This document shows positions 33,710 to 44,100 of a stretch of 64,000 bases of DNA, one piece after another (the first letter of the stretch is position 1; the number at the start of each line of letters is the position of its first letter). This DNA is from Peronospora farinosa (lineage: Eukaryota; Oomycota; Peronosporomycetes; Peronosporales; Peronosporaceae). The stretch is from the NCBI GenBank assembly GCA_947646735.1, contig CANTFK010000661.1:248001-312000 (forward strand), read 5' to 3'. Both the position numbers and the translations under genes were made by a program. The notes under the pieces are model-generated. The model had not been told where the DNA came from. It saw nothing but the letters and a program-made list of their open reading frames with translations, and made no database searches.

Positions 33710-34427
33710 GCATGCTACGCCTATTTATTGCTGTACAGATTAGGAAAGCACGCACACTCCTAGTCGACTACGTTGGCCTTTAGCTGTCCTACAAATTTGT
33801 TCAAAGATGTAAGCTGAATCCGTGTCGTTAATGAGAAGGCTTCAGTCGTAACAAATGTATCATCATCGAGATTTAAGTGCAAAGCGTACGCAGGATACTA
33901 GACGGTTCACCATTTAATGCCGTTCGAGCATTACATGGAAATGAAAATAGACGCATTCGTTCGTGCAGCAACAGCTTGACACAAGATTTCTGTTGCTGCT
34001 TGCTAATTGCTCTGTATTTCTTCTACTAGCAGGTGCAAAAGCGAAAGCGAAAGACATGTTCTACTTCATCGGTAGAACACCATTCACCACAAATGTAATT
34101 TACTAACTGGAAAGCAAAAAAAGCGATGCATCAGTGTACACGCAAAGAGCGGCTGATAGCTTGCGAGGATCAGCAACGTTACCATGGTGAGCTTGAGGAG
34201 ATCGTGGCTTTCAGAGCGGAAAAGCTGTGAGACGGTAGACACAGCTTGCTGCTACTCGAAAGAAGTAGATGGTAAAGAAAGATAAGTAGCAAAAGGGAAG
34301 AGGATACCCTAACAAGCCGTTAGAAGTGAGACCGACGTTCACTGCGAGCCTAGATACGGCTTCTACAGGAGCTATTCCCCTCTCTTCGGTCGCATTGAGC
34401 GTTACGCTCAAACAATTGTATCAACAC
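33710..34427. other. Convergent intergenic region
   Basis: About 720 bp with short frames only. A minus-strand frame at 34411-34211 (66 codons) has no recognisable feature. Confidence 0.55.
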
Positions 34428-35228
34428 TCATGCCTCGATTCTAGTCTTCTTGCTAGGTGGTCGTCGGTTTTTCTTTGAGGACTTGGGCGTAGCAATCGGC
34501 TCGCGACTTCCTTCAGGCACCTTCTCCAGCACGAACTTCTCCAAGTCACGAAACGTCTTGTTATCGATGTGGTCAATGACTATATCCAGCTCATCCGGCG
34601 AGCTCTTGTCTAATGCCTTCGGACACTGTCCCTCCAGTAGCTGCACAATAGCGCCCATGTCTTCAGGTGCGACCTTGTATATGTTCTGGCTAAAGTAAAT
34701 CTTCTCTTCTAGACTTGGAGCTCTGTTCAGCAGCACAACACGTTAGCAGACAATAGACATTTGCCACCAGTGATCATCACCAACACCATACGGAATGCTC
34801 TTGTCAGCTTTAGGCACTGGACCTACATCCAACTTCATTGTCTTAACACGATCCTCAAACTTCTTGGCGAGTTCATCAGCCAATAGATACAGGTCGGAGC
34901 CGTCCTGATTGTAAAGTTTGCAGTTGCTCCAAACCAGACGCATGTCACGTGCAAGCTCTGCCGGTTTCTTGTACTCATTCTTGCTCAGTTTGCTCCGAAT
35001 GGTGCCCAGGTCCATGGGTTCCTTGACCACCTGCAGATAGTCGTACAGACCCCATTCTTCCCAGTTAACACGTTCACGGAAAGGCTCTACATTTGCAAAA
35101 TAAAAAAGATGAGTAAAGCTACCATCAATAACAAAATATAAACCACGACAAAACTTCTCACCGCAGCTATCAAGCTTAAAAAAATGCTCTAAGATGTCGA
35201 CACACTTTTTCTTGTTTTCGGGATCCAT
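34428..35228 (-). CDS. BET-like protein with one bromodomain and an ET (NET) domain
   Basis: Exons 35228-35162, 35086-34792 and 34722-34428 join through 75- and 69-bp introns into 218 residues. The bromodomain reads FRERVNWEEWGLYDYLQVV, PMDLGTIRSKL and WSNCKLYNQDGS (the Asn of YN contacts acetyl-lysine). The ET domain follows (PSLEEKIYFSQNIY, DKSSPDELDIVIDHIDNKT), and the end is basic (SSKKNRRPPSKKTR), a likely nuclear signal. A single bromodomain plus ET is the layout of plant GTE proteins, smaller than animal BET proteins. It should be nuclear and read acetylated histones. The second intron contains a branch-point-like CTAAC. Its donor at 34791 was chosen because it gives a normal length and frame. 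Confidence 0.88.
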
Positions 35229-36280
35229 AATGTTTTTATGCAGAAAAAGTTGATAATGATTGAGGATGAATGTCTATACAAAAATGAGGATAAAACACAC
35301 AACGTTTAAATGATGTTGACGTAGTGCAATTTGAATGGACAATTGACATGACACTGTTCCAACCTTTTTGAGCAAATGTGGGTGGGAGTCGTTTGAATGT
35401 GACCGAAGTGTTTTATGCATATACAGATCGAATGATGTGACCCACACTACAATAAAAGTAGCCAAATTTACATGGCTACATTTGACGAAGCCATTCCGTA
35501 TTCATGAAGTAACTATATGTTTTTTAATGACACTGCTTGTAAGGAGTGATCAAGACACTGTCATTGCGTTAAGAGTGTGCAAATCTGTTTGCCTATTTTT
35601 AGCTACGCTGACAACATTAGCAACGTCTTGACAATCCACAGGTGGCCATTACCTTGAGGAAATAATTTTGTCAAGTAGCGGGTGGCTGTCAGCAGTGCAT
35701 CCGTTATTAAGGCACTCAACGCATTCTAATGTTAACTCTTGCTGAATTATTCTATGCTGAGAGTGGCACCATGCTATCATTGCATGTATCACAGGAGATG
35801 TAAGATACGCCACCAAATTTTCGGGTACTACTTGACTGCAGGTAGAGTCTAGCCGATAATGTAGATGCTTTTACTGGATACAAAAAACATAGCTGATGAA
35901 CAGAACATGACGTCGTCTTGTCCTCCGCTATCGTGTAAGTTCTGTTAGACATATGTCCAACTTCGTCTTTGATGTTGGCGACTCACTCGAGCCGTTTCGG
36001 GTACCTTGTTGCTAGTTTGTGATGGGTTAATGTTAAGGGCAGAGGGATATTCGGTATGGGGAGCTTATTGCGGATCGATCCCAATCCAAAAGCTCATCTT
36101 CATCCACGTCGTTGCTGCCCAAGAAATATTGAATGGATTTGAAAATGCGGTACTATGAATTGACACAACAGCGTGCCTGGCACTTAAGCACCATGCCATA
36201 CGTCGCAAGCATCAACTCGACGAAATGCTGTAGCTAAGCTGTCGTTTCCTCGCAGTCTTGATATCGTCTTCTCGTTGCAG
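35229..36280. other. Intergenic region
   Basis: About 1.05 kb without supported genes. Minus-strand reading just before the BET-like start contains ATCATTATCAACTTTT, a weak INR-like match about 20 bp from the ATG. Confidence 0.5.
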
Positions 36281-36511
36281 CTACTTGAGACATTGGCCCT
36301 TGGGTCCCTTCTCTGTGTGTAACAGCAATTGCTCGAATAGAGAGTAGCACTTCTGCAGCTCAGACTGCTCCCTACCAGTGTCTATGTGCAACTCAAAAGC
36401 GCAGTCGTTGTTTGCGCGGATAACGCACGCGAGTTTGTGTGACTTTAAATCCAGAGATAAATCCAAAGCTTGACTTGTGACAACACAGCACCGTGGTGCC
36501 GGGCGCTGCAT
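36281..36511 (-). CDS. Small conserved-looking protein of unknown function
   Basis: A frame of 76 residues from ATG 36511: Cys-rich start, then alternating hydrophobic strands (ALDLSLDLKSHKLACVIRA, CAFELHID) and a helix (SELQKCYSLFEQLLLH) with a basic end. The strand-helix composition looks like a genuine small folded protein. A faint resemblance to the SRP9/SRP14 type of fold was noticed but is not established. It lies 130 bp downstream of PCC1 on the same strand. An additional upstream exon cannot be excluded. Confidence 0.45.
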   Translation of the reverse strand: MQRPAPRCCVVTSQALDLSLDLKSHKLACVIRANNDCAFELHIDTGREQSELQKCYSLFEQLLLHTEKGPKGQCLK

Positions 36512-36640
36512 CGAGTCATCGAGGCGGTGAGGGGAACAAGTCGGCCACTTTTTGCTCGCATGTGTACAATCGCCAAAACATCGTCTAGTTTTTTTTGCAA
36601 AGTACCAATGGAGTGAAATGTAGACTGTATTTCAATCTAC

Positions 36641-37085
36641 TCACTCTTTGAATTCCAACAACGTCCTGGCGGTCAGCAGACTCATGTCGTAAAAGGAAGA
36701 CACTGCCGCACGCAATAGTCGGATCTCCGTGGCCTCAAAGTGGCTATGTCAGTCATGACAAGCATATGTGCCAATACATTAATTAGTACATGAGACAACG
36801 ATACCACCATCACCACTCACAGCATTGTAAAACATACACGTGGAGTTCCGTGCCTTCAACAATAAACTTGCGGTGAATTTTCATGGGCTGCAATTCGTCG
36901 TCGACCTCGAGCGTCTGCAACACGAACTGGGCGTCCATGTTTGTAGGAAAGTTCAGACTGATATCGCTGTAGAAAATATGACGTTATACACGAGGTTAGT
37001 CATGGTTTACGGATGTAATGTTGCTGCTAGAAGCAAACGCGTCTAGGTAGTGGCGTCGGGTGTACCATTCAAATGGGTGCGTCAT
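36641..37085 (-). CDS. PCC1: KEOPS/EKC complex subunit PCC1 (LAGE3 family)
   Basis: Three small exons, 37085-37066, 36966-36838 and 36743-36641, join through 99- and 94-bp introns into 83 residues, the usual size of Pcc1. The family pattern is clear: an opening strand ISLNFPTNMDAQ, then QTLEVDDEL, IVEGTELHVHFEATEIRLLR and AAVSSFYDMSLLTARTL. Pcc1 dimerises the KEOPS complex, which makes the universal tRNA t6A37 modification and also affects telomeres and transcription. The first exon codes only seven residues (start of MTHPFE); its ATG is inferred from phase and donor. The other two exons are well supported by family match. Confidence 0.85.
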
Positions 37086-37338
37086 AGCTGCTATGGCACG
37101 TTAGAAATGACGGGATGGCAATTAGAAACCTCATAGAAAACAAAAAAGAGAACCAGATTTATAAAATATTGGAAAAACACCATTTTCTACGCGACCGTCA
37201 CTCGAATGGATACTGTTAGAAAAAAAATGCGTGCTTGAGAGCTGTACATACTGTATGATTGATACTGTAGCACCTATTGTTTCGTGTTAAATAGCTCGCC
37301 TAAATAACGTTAGCAAACGTTAATTCGGCGTCCAGTTT

Positions 37339-37551
37339 CTACCAATAACTGCCATTCCCTTTCTGAATTATTCCAGTCTCTCGCTCATAATGCCCATCCA
37401 AGTCTTCTCCTTCTGTTTTTTCTGTGTCTGTATATGCCCCTTTAGGCTTCAATCCCATCGAATCGACTACGATCACCATCGCAAAAACTCCAAGCCAAAG
37501 CCAGTTCCGCTTTAGCAGGTCCACCACCACAAGCGCCGCCCTTGTATCCAA
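37339..37551 (-). CDS. Hypothetical 70-residue protein, head-to-head with the TRP-like gene
   Basis: An ATG-initiated frame with one hydrophobic segment (WLWLGVFAMVIVV) followed by a charged tail rich in Asp/Glu/Lys. It starts 27 bp from the start of the oppositely oriented TRP-like gene, so it would overlap that gene's leader. No family was recognised, and a chance frame is possible. Confidence 0.25.
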   Translation of the reverse strand: MDTRAALVVVDLLKRNWLWLGVFAMVIVVDSMGLKPKGAYTDTEKTEGEDLDGHYERETGIIQKGNGSYW

Positions 37552-37578
37552 TATCTCTAGCTTATTCCTCGTTCGAGT

Positions 37579-40500
37579 ATGGGGCTGCTATGTTGCGCCA
37601 CCAAGTGCTGCGGCTTCATTGCACTCTCGCACCTCTGCGCGCTCCTGTTGCCGCTACTCCTTTTGACCGCGCTAGGTCTTTTCTTTTTCACGTACGCAAT
37701 CCCTTGGGGAGAGGATCAGATCCGTCAGTCGCTCAATCTCGCGTCCTATGTCAATATTGGAGACCTCAATGCTAGCTACATCAAAGCCAATAGCTGCTCT
37801 GGATGCGTCTTGGGCAGCAACACACAGTGGCCTACTGACACGATCGGGACACGGCATTTTCTGGACTCTAAGGCTGGAAACACTGCGTCGAACGTCATTG
37901 CCACGTCTTTGGCTAGTGCAGCAGTGGTCAGTACAGGCTCAATGCTCTGGGCTTCTGTGATGCCTAGTGCTGCAGCAGCACTGAGCTTTTCCGGGGGCTT
38001 CTACGAGATGACTCACATTGTCGAACAGGCTCAGTTTGTAGGCATGATCAGTCAGCTACGGATTAAAGGCGCACCAGCTTTTCTGTTGCAGTTTTCAAAA
38101 GAACTCTCGTGGACGAACTTTAATTTAATCAAGGATGGATCTAGCGCCACTGACAACGCAAGAGATGATCATGACGATTCTACCCGTAGACTTAAAGATG
38201 CTACAGGTGTCTTTGCAGCAGCTGTAGAGTCTGGACCGGCGAGATATGCTACTTTGATCGGTGTTAATGCTGACAACCTCTTTTTCTACACACTCGTGAC
38301 GTTTGCTGGGGTAGTGGCGGTGCTACACGCACTGTTCGTTCTGATTGTTCTGATCACGAGTGCTCTAGCCAAGAACGAGTCGTTTGGTGACGTGGCACGC
38401 AAGTGGTATCGCAAGGTGATTTGGGCCGGTGTGTTGGCTCTACTGCTGGCGCAGTACATGTTTGCGATGACCGGAAGCTACTTCATCTCGCTAGGACCAT
38501 TAAGCGGCTCCACTCATGGCTCCAGCTTACGCTACGCGTTGGGTATTGCCGCTCTTGCAGCTGTCGTACTCCTTGCCTTTGGACTTGGTGTCATTGTTAT
38601 CGGTAACAATACCGACGAACTGAAGGATGTCGGCACTTACGAACACGACCAGCGGCCATTTAGCAACAAGTACAGCGCCTACTACGATGAGTACAATTTC
38701 GACAATCGCTTTTTCTTTATCCCCCGCATATTGGTAGCGGTGATGACCGGTGCTATCGTTGGAGTTGTTCGGGATGCGACGGCGCAGCTATTGTGTATCC
38801 TGGCTATTACAATGATTTACTTGATGTTGCTGCTCATCCGCCAGCCAAATTTGCTGCGGTTTCTGTATTTTATCGGTATCGCGTCGGTGTTCATGAAGGT
38901 CGTGCTTATCTGCCTTATGCTCATCGTGGCAAGGGACGACTATTTTCCGCAGGCCGTGCGTGACAACGTGTCTTACGGTATCATTGGTGTGAACATGTTC
39001 ATATTCTCGTTGCTGTTTGTGCGCCAAGCCTACACGATTATTCACAAGATGGTCGTCGCCTGTCGTCACAAGAATGGCAAGAACAGTTCTGACCTGCATG
39101 CCACCGACATTAACCTCGAATTCGGCAACAACACGTCTACCAATAGCCGCGCTTACGAGGGAGTGGAGACTACACCAGTAGGACGTGATTGGTATGGAAA
39201 TAAGCCGCAGCAGCAACAGCATAGTCAGCCGCAGCAGCAACAGCATAGTCAGCCGCAGCAGCAACAGCATAGTCAGCCGCAGCAGCAACAGCATAGTCAG
39301 CTGCAGCAGCAACAGCATAACCAGCCGCAACAGCAACAATATCAGCACCACACAAGCAGTAAGTCATCTGGCTACAGTACCGAGAGCTCGCATGGTGGTC
39401 ATTCGGACCCCGTGCCCATGTTGGAACCGGCTCCAGAGCCTGTCCCGGTCTTTAATCGGTCGAGAAGCAAGAACCGTCCACCTGTTTCCCGCAACCGAGA
39501 GTATTCATTTGGAAGCTCGACACGAAGCACGAACGCTTTTGAAGTGCATCATACTGCGCCAGCTCCCGCTCTTGAGCCTATTCAGGACGAACGAGTCCCA
39601 ACTTACGACGTGCTGGCAGCCTACCTTGGCACGAATCAGAAAAATGATGAGGCTGTGTCAAATTCATCTAGGGAAAAATCTTCTAGAAGCCAACTTGTGT
39701 TGAGAGGACAGAGTTCATCTCGAGGACAGCATTCATCTCGGGGTCGGAATTTGTCGAGGAATTTGGCATCCTCACGAGGACCGCCATCGTCGGGAGTTCA
39801 CTCTTTAAGAGAAGGAGCTGCGATTGCAACGGGAATGCTGGGCTCTGGACTCGGCTCGCGTCCATCGACCGTACCATACGTTAGCAGTTTCTCCACCTAT
39901 GGCGCAAATAGCTCATCATCTCGAAAAAAACGCAGCTTTAACATGGGTAACCTGCAGAAGAACGTGGATATCGACGACATAGATATTGATGTGTACGGAA
40001 ACACGGACAAGCTGCTTGCGTCTTCATCGGCCCGGACTAAGGTTGTTCCTGGTGCGTCGAATGTGGGTCAGAACTTTAACCCAGGAGCTTCAGTGGCCAG
40101 CTCACATGCTAACATGGACCAGTCTTACGTAAATTTCTCGGACTCTGGCGTATCGTCTGTCACCAGCCAGTTGGATATGTCGCAGGGATCCGTAAAGTCG
40201 AACGATACGTTCTCAGCCGCTATAGGCGCTGCTGGTCCCCAAACGAGCAAGACGAATGGTTACGGTAGCAGTCCTCAGGCCAAGATGTCGATTTTTTCAA
40301 ACAACTCTGGAAGTAGTTTTGATGGTGACAGCAGTGGGTGGTTCAAGACTCGGTCAAAGACCGTGATCAGTGTGGATGAGGAAGAGAGCGAACCGATTGA
40401 TGCAGAAGGTCAGAGTTACGAGCTTGGGCCATTTGGTGTGACTCCATCAGCTTTTGTCCAGCGTGGTTCGGTCGACTCGTATGGCTCTCAGACACTGACG

Positions 40501-40698
40501 AATTTTGCGACATCCTGTATCAATTTCAATGCCGAAAGTCGTATTGAAAGAGAAGATGGTCGGTATTACCCGTCCAATCATCGGCATTCAGGTGCATCAT
40601 CGAACCAGTCGTTCCTGAGTGCTCATTCTGATGATAGTATGGGATACTACGATGTCGATAAAGTCCGACGGGACGACCAAAACACTTTGTCGCTATGA
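37579..40698 (+). CDS. Multipass membrane protein, TRP-like (fungal TRP/flavin-carrier type) with Gln-rich cytosolic tail
   Basis: A single exon of 1039 residues. The N-terminus (MGLLCCATKCC) precedes a first hydrophobic segment at about 12-37, then an extracytosolic region of about 190 residues. Seven to eight membrane segments follow between about 235 and 490 (FFYTLVTFAGVVAVLHALFV, VIWAGVLALLLAQYMFA, LGIAALAAVVLLAFGLGVI and others). The DEYNFDNRFFFIPRILVAV...IRQP run resembles the membrane core of fungal TRP-like proteins, an assignment by pattern only. The last 500 residues are Ser/Gln-rich with a PQQQQHSQ tandem array and are probably cytosolic and phosphorylated. A role as a calcium-permeable channel is inference. 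The start is ATG 37579. Confidence 0.7.
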   Translation: MGLLCCATKCCGFIALSHLCALLLPLLLLTALGLFFFTYAIPWGEDQIRQSLNLASYVNIGDLNASYIKANSCSGCVLGSNTQWPTDTIGTRHFLDSKAGNTASNVIATSLASAAVVSTGSMLWASVMPSAAAALSFSGGFYEMTHIVEQAQFVGMISQLRIKGAPAFLLQFSKELSWTNFNLIKDGSSATDNARDDHDDSTRRLKDATGVFAAAVESGPARYATLIGVNADNLFFYTLVTFAGVVAVLHALFVLIVLITSALAKNESFGDVARKWYRKVIWAGVLALLLAQYMFAMTGSYFISLGPLSGSTHGSSLRYALGIAALAAVVLLAFGLGVIVIGNNTDELKDVGTYEHDQRPFSNKYSAYYDEYNFDNRFFFIPRILVAVMTGAIVGVVRDATAQLLCILAITMIYLMLLLIRQPNLLRFLYFIGIASVFMKVVLICLMLIVARDDYFPQAVRDNVSYGIIGVNMFIFSLLFVRQAYTIIHKMVVACRHKNGKNSSDLHATDINLEFGNNTSTNSRAYEGVETTPVGRDWYGNKPQQQQHSQPQQQQHSQPQQQQHSQPQQQQHSQLQQQQHNQPQQQQYQHHTSSKSSGYSTESSHGGHSDPVPMLEPAPEPVPVFNRSRSKNRPPVSRNREYSFGSSTRSTNAFEVHHTAPAPALEPIQDERVPTYDVLAAYLGTNQKNDEAVSNSSREKSSRSQLVLRGQSSSRGQHSSRGRNLSRNLASSRGPPSSGVHSLREGAAIATGMLGSGLGSRPSTVPYVSSFSTYGANSSSSRKKRSFNMGNLQKNVDIDDIDIDVYGNTDKLLASSSARTKVVPGASNVGQNFNPGASVASSHANMDQSYVNFSDSGVSSVTSQLDMSQGSVKSNDTFSAAIGAAGPQTSKTNGYGSSPQAKMSIFSNNSGSSFDGDSSGWFKTRSKTVISVDEEESEPIDAEGQSYELGPFGVTPSAFVQRGSVDSYGSQTLTNFATSCINFNAESRIEREDGRYYPSNHRHSGASSNQSFLSAHSDDSMGYYDVDKVRRDDQNTLSL
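39205..39345 (+). repeat. 24-bp tandem repeat encoding PQQQQHSQ
   Basis: Four exact copies of a 24-bp unit, a fifth with small changes and a partial sixth, all in frame in the TRP-like gene. Near-identity of the units suggests recent expansion and likely length variation between strains. Confidence 0.95.
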
Positions 40699-41130
40699 AA
40701 GGGTATAATAGTAGTATGTATACCCATGCTTTATTCTGAGAGATAGAACAGTCACCAACTACAAAAGTCGAATGTGAATGTATAATGAAGTTGGTATCAT
40801 GAAACAAATGCTCACAAATGCAGTAGTAAAGTGTAGCTATTTGACTTTTGTGATGTGTATTACATCGATGGCTACCGTATGTATCGTAATAATTGCTCCG
40901 TTTCATCATTAGCCATAAAATGGTAGCAAGAACTCGGGACGGAGACAGCGTAGGGCGACTACTGCGCGTGCTTAGAGATTGTGAGCTGTTTCACGTAATA
41001 TTCCAGTTATTCTTTACGTGCTGTGTCTTCTTTGTACGCAATTATGGGCGATTAACGCGCTGTATTTGTGTAGATAGAGGCAGCTATTGCTAATCTTGAC
41101 CATGTAACGATTGGAATCAGATCTGAGTCG
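40699..41130. other. Intergenic region
   Basis: About 430 bp between co-directional genes with no coding stretch. Confidence 0.6.
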
Positions 41131-44100
41131 ATGCAAAACGTAGATGACGTTGACGAGCGGGAGCGCGTTGTTGAGGTCTGTTTTTGTGCAATATGATGTG
41201 ATCTGTCTTATTGATAAGTCAATTGTTGCTACTTCATTGGTCTTTTGACTACATCAGGGTCGAGTGTTGTCGCTCTTGGACCACAAGTGGATTGCACGAC
41301 TGCAAGCAGCTTTGACTACAGTTATCAATGCTTACAATGTACAAACTGAAGAAGAAGCAACTGAAGTAAAGGATACACACCGAAATGTAGTCTGTACTAT
41401 GGCTGGAGCTGCAATGATGCAATCATTACGAGATTGCACGGCATCTCGAACAAATTGCTGTATTTGGGGTCCACAGGCAGAGAAACTGCACGTTTTGTTG
41501 GACTGGATGATGAAGCGGGAAAGTGGCGTAGCATCATCGACTTGTGATTATGCACGGCAGCTGCTATTGCAATGGATCCAGCCAGCAGCCGAGAAGCAGA
41601 ATCAACTTGCTGCTTGTCTTACGCTTTTTGAGTTGCTGCAACGACGTCGTCGTGAGCTGCAGACATTCGCGGGTGATAGTGAGATCTCATGCTTGTTAGG
41701 CGATCGAACTGGGATGTACTTGGATGCCCTGTGCATCATTGTCGATCGAGGAACAATCCGGGTTGCTGACTCGCATCGTGTAAAACCGTCAAAGCTTGCG
41801 CTAGTCTCCTTGGAAGCACTTACATTGCTATGTGGAGATGTTGCGGCGCAATACATGACATCAAATACAGCAGCAAAGAGAAGACTTGTTGATGAAGGTA
41901 CTATGTGTAGGACGGTGAAGTGCGTGCGGTTCATTTTGGCTGTGTTACGGCAGTGGCACTTGCACTCAGTTCGTCGCCAGTTTCTCATCTACGCACTTCA
42001 ACACCTGCAGTCGTACGTTACACCCTGCAGTGTCATCTTGTCAAGCATGAAAGAATTGGGTGATGAGAATGGGCATGTCACAATTACAAACGATTTAGCA
42101 GCGCTGGATGTGCTGTGCTGGCACTGGGAAACAATAGTTCCACTGCTTTGCACGCGCACTGACGTATCCTCTCAAAGTCGAAAGACTCAGCCACCAGAGG
42201 TTCTTACTTCAGCTTTGGAGAAATGGGCTTTCAGTACTGTTCAGCCTAAAGAAATGGATGGCTCTAACAATACCGTTATCAATCCTGAGGTAATTTACGC
42301 TCAGCTACGCTATGTTTGCGTGTTGATGGATTTATTAGGTGGAGTGAAAGGATGCTCTAAGGCTCTTGACGGCGTCCACGAAGAAGTAAAGGCGCGCTTC
42401 TTTTTCTTCTTCATCCAAGGTTTGTCATTGGCAACCAAAAACAGGGCTGAGGAGACGGTGCTCTTAATTTTGAAGGTCATGCGCGCCGTTCTTTTGCCAA
42501 GTGACGTCCACGTACTGAACCTGTTAAACTCACGAGATGCAGAGCAAGAGCTTCTCTCGCAGTTGCTTCATTTACATAGCAACTCGTATGGGATCTCTGA
42601 CACTGTGTCGCAAGGTCAAGCAGATTTTGAGTTTTTTGTGGCAGACTTCATCATTTCTCGAAACCTGTTCATTACTGAGTTTATATGGCGAGTGCAAGAC
42701 GCCTGGACACAAAGTAACCAGGTAAGCAGGGCGTTGCTAATATGATCGCGCACCATCTTGTTGCTGTGCTAGCATGCTTACTTTTGTGTATGTTTGATCC
42801 TGCTGTGTAGAATGTTTTGTCTCTAGTGCGGACATTCTTGTATCAACTGGATCATTCGGCTGCACAATCCCAGCTACACGGGCATTGGCGGTGAGATTCT
42901 GTTACAAATAAAGCGTATTTCTGATGTTACACAACGACGTTAATTCTGACAAGGACTGCATTTCTTTGTCAACAGGAAGATGCTTACATCAGAGGTTGTA
43001 AGCCTTGTTGCCCATGAAAATGGTCGTATCTGCCGATGTGTAAGACTGCATGGCAATTTTTCTCGACACTATTAGTATTGCGTAACTGACGTTGGAACTT
43101 TTTCCAGGCGATTTCTTGCTTGTCGTCACTCGACATTGTGTCTTGCATTGCCAGATTGTGTACACTCGATAGTAATGGCACGAGAACCCACCTAATTACA
43201 TCGGCGCTTGGATATCTTTTTACAGCTTCGACTCGACATTCTTTTGAAGTCGGGGTATCCTGGTTCATAAATGCGTGTCAGTTTGGAAGCGTTCAAGCCC
43301 CGGTTTTGAAACCCCTAGCATCTCCTCACGACTGGAATGACTACGTCTCGCAGCTGGAAGAAGACGTGCAGAAAATCATTGCAGATGCAGATGAAAGGCA
43401 AGAGATGCAAGAAAAATTGTTTTCACTTTGTTTCGGTCCGAATGGGTACGTCCATTATACGTCAGTGATAATAAGACTCGACTTTTCTCTGACCAGCACT
43501 GGTTTTTGTCGTGGACGTGTAGATGGAGCAAACACCTTCAGTCGGCTCACACACGCAGCATTGTTTTACAAATCCTGCTTCGTAAAATATTTGGGTCTCC
43601 TCGCGACGCAGCACTTTTGCGGATGCTGCGTGAATTTGTGGTGTGTGGCTGGGTAGACAACGAAGTATTTGAAATGCTGGGAAAACAGCTCGTCGCTCAA
43701 ATGATGGTAAGTACCTTGTCGAGTTATTGTAGGCAATACTAATCCGTGTATCATTGCTGCAGAGTTTGCCACGCTTAAGTGAAGACGTCTTAAACAACAG
43801 CTCGTTTTCGGCAGCAAAATCTCTTGAGGGATTGCTATTCTCTCGTTTAGCACCGCTACTGGTGCTACGAATGCTTCCTCGACATGTTCTCGGAGCTAAT
43901 CATATTAAGTCATTGCCTGTACGTAGTCTGATGTAGTCATTAGTACAAATGAACGCAATATTTCTTCTACTGGATTATGTATTAAGCTGCGTGGTTGTGT
44001 GTGTCGTAGTGTGGACGTAAAGATTTGGATCATTTAAACGAGTACATCAAGTGCCAGCTTCAGTTTGCTCTTCCCGATTCAGAGGCAGCCTCTAAAAGCT

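Noticed and set aside
26448..34427. Secreted RXLR or Crinkler effector genes in the repeat-rich accessory stretch
   Set aside because: No ORF here shows a signal peptide followed by RXLR/dEER or LFLAK motifs.
34723..34758. 36-nt intron in the BET-like gene using the GTCTAT donor
   Set aside because: The GTATGG donor at 34791 gives a normal 69-bp intron with a branch-point motif and preserves frame.
38788..39367. Leu- or Ala-rich antisense ORFs over the polyglutamine array
   Set aside because: Direct complement of the CAG-rich tandem repeat in the TRP-like gene.
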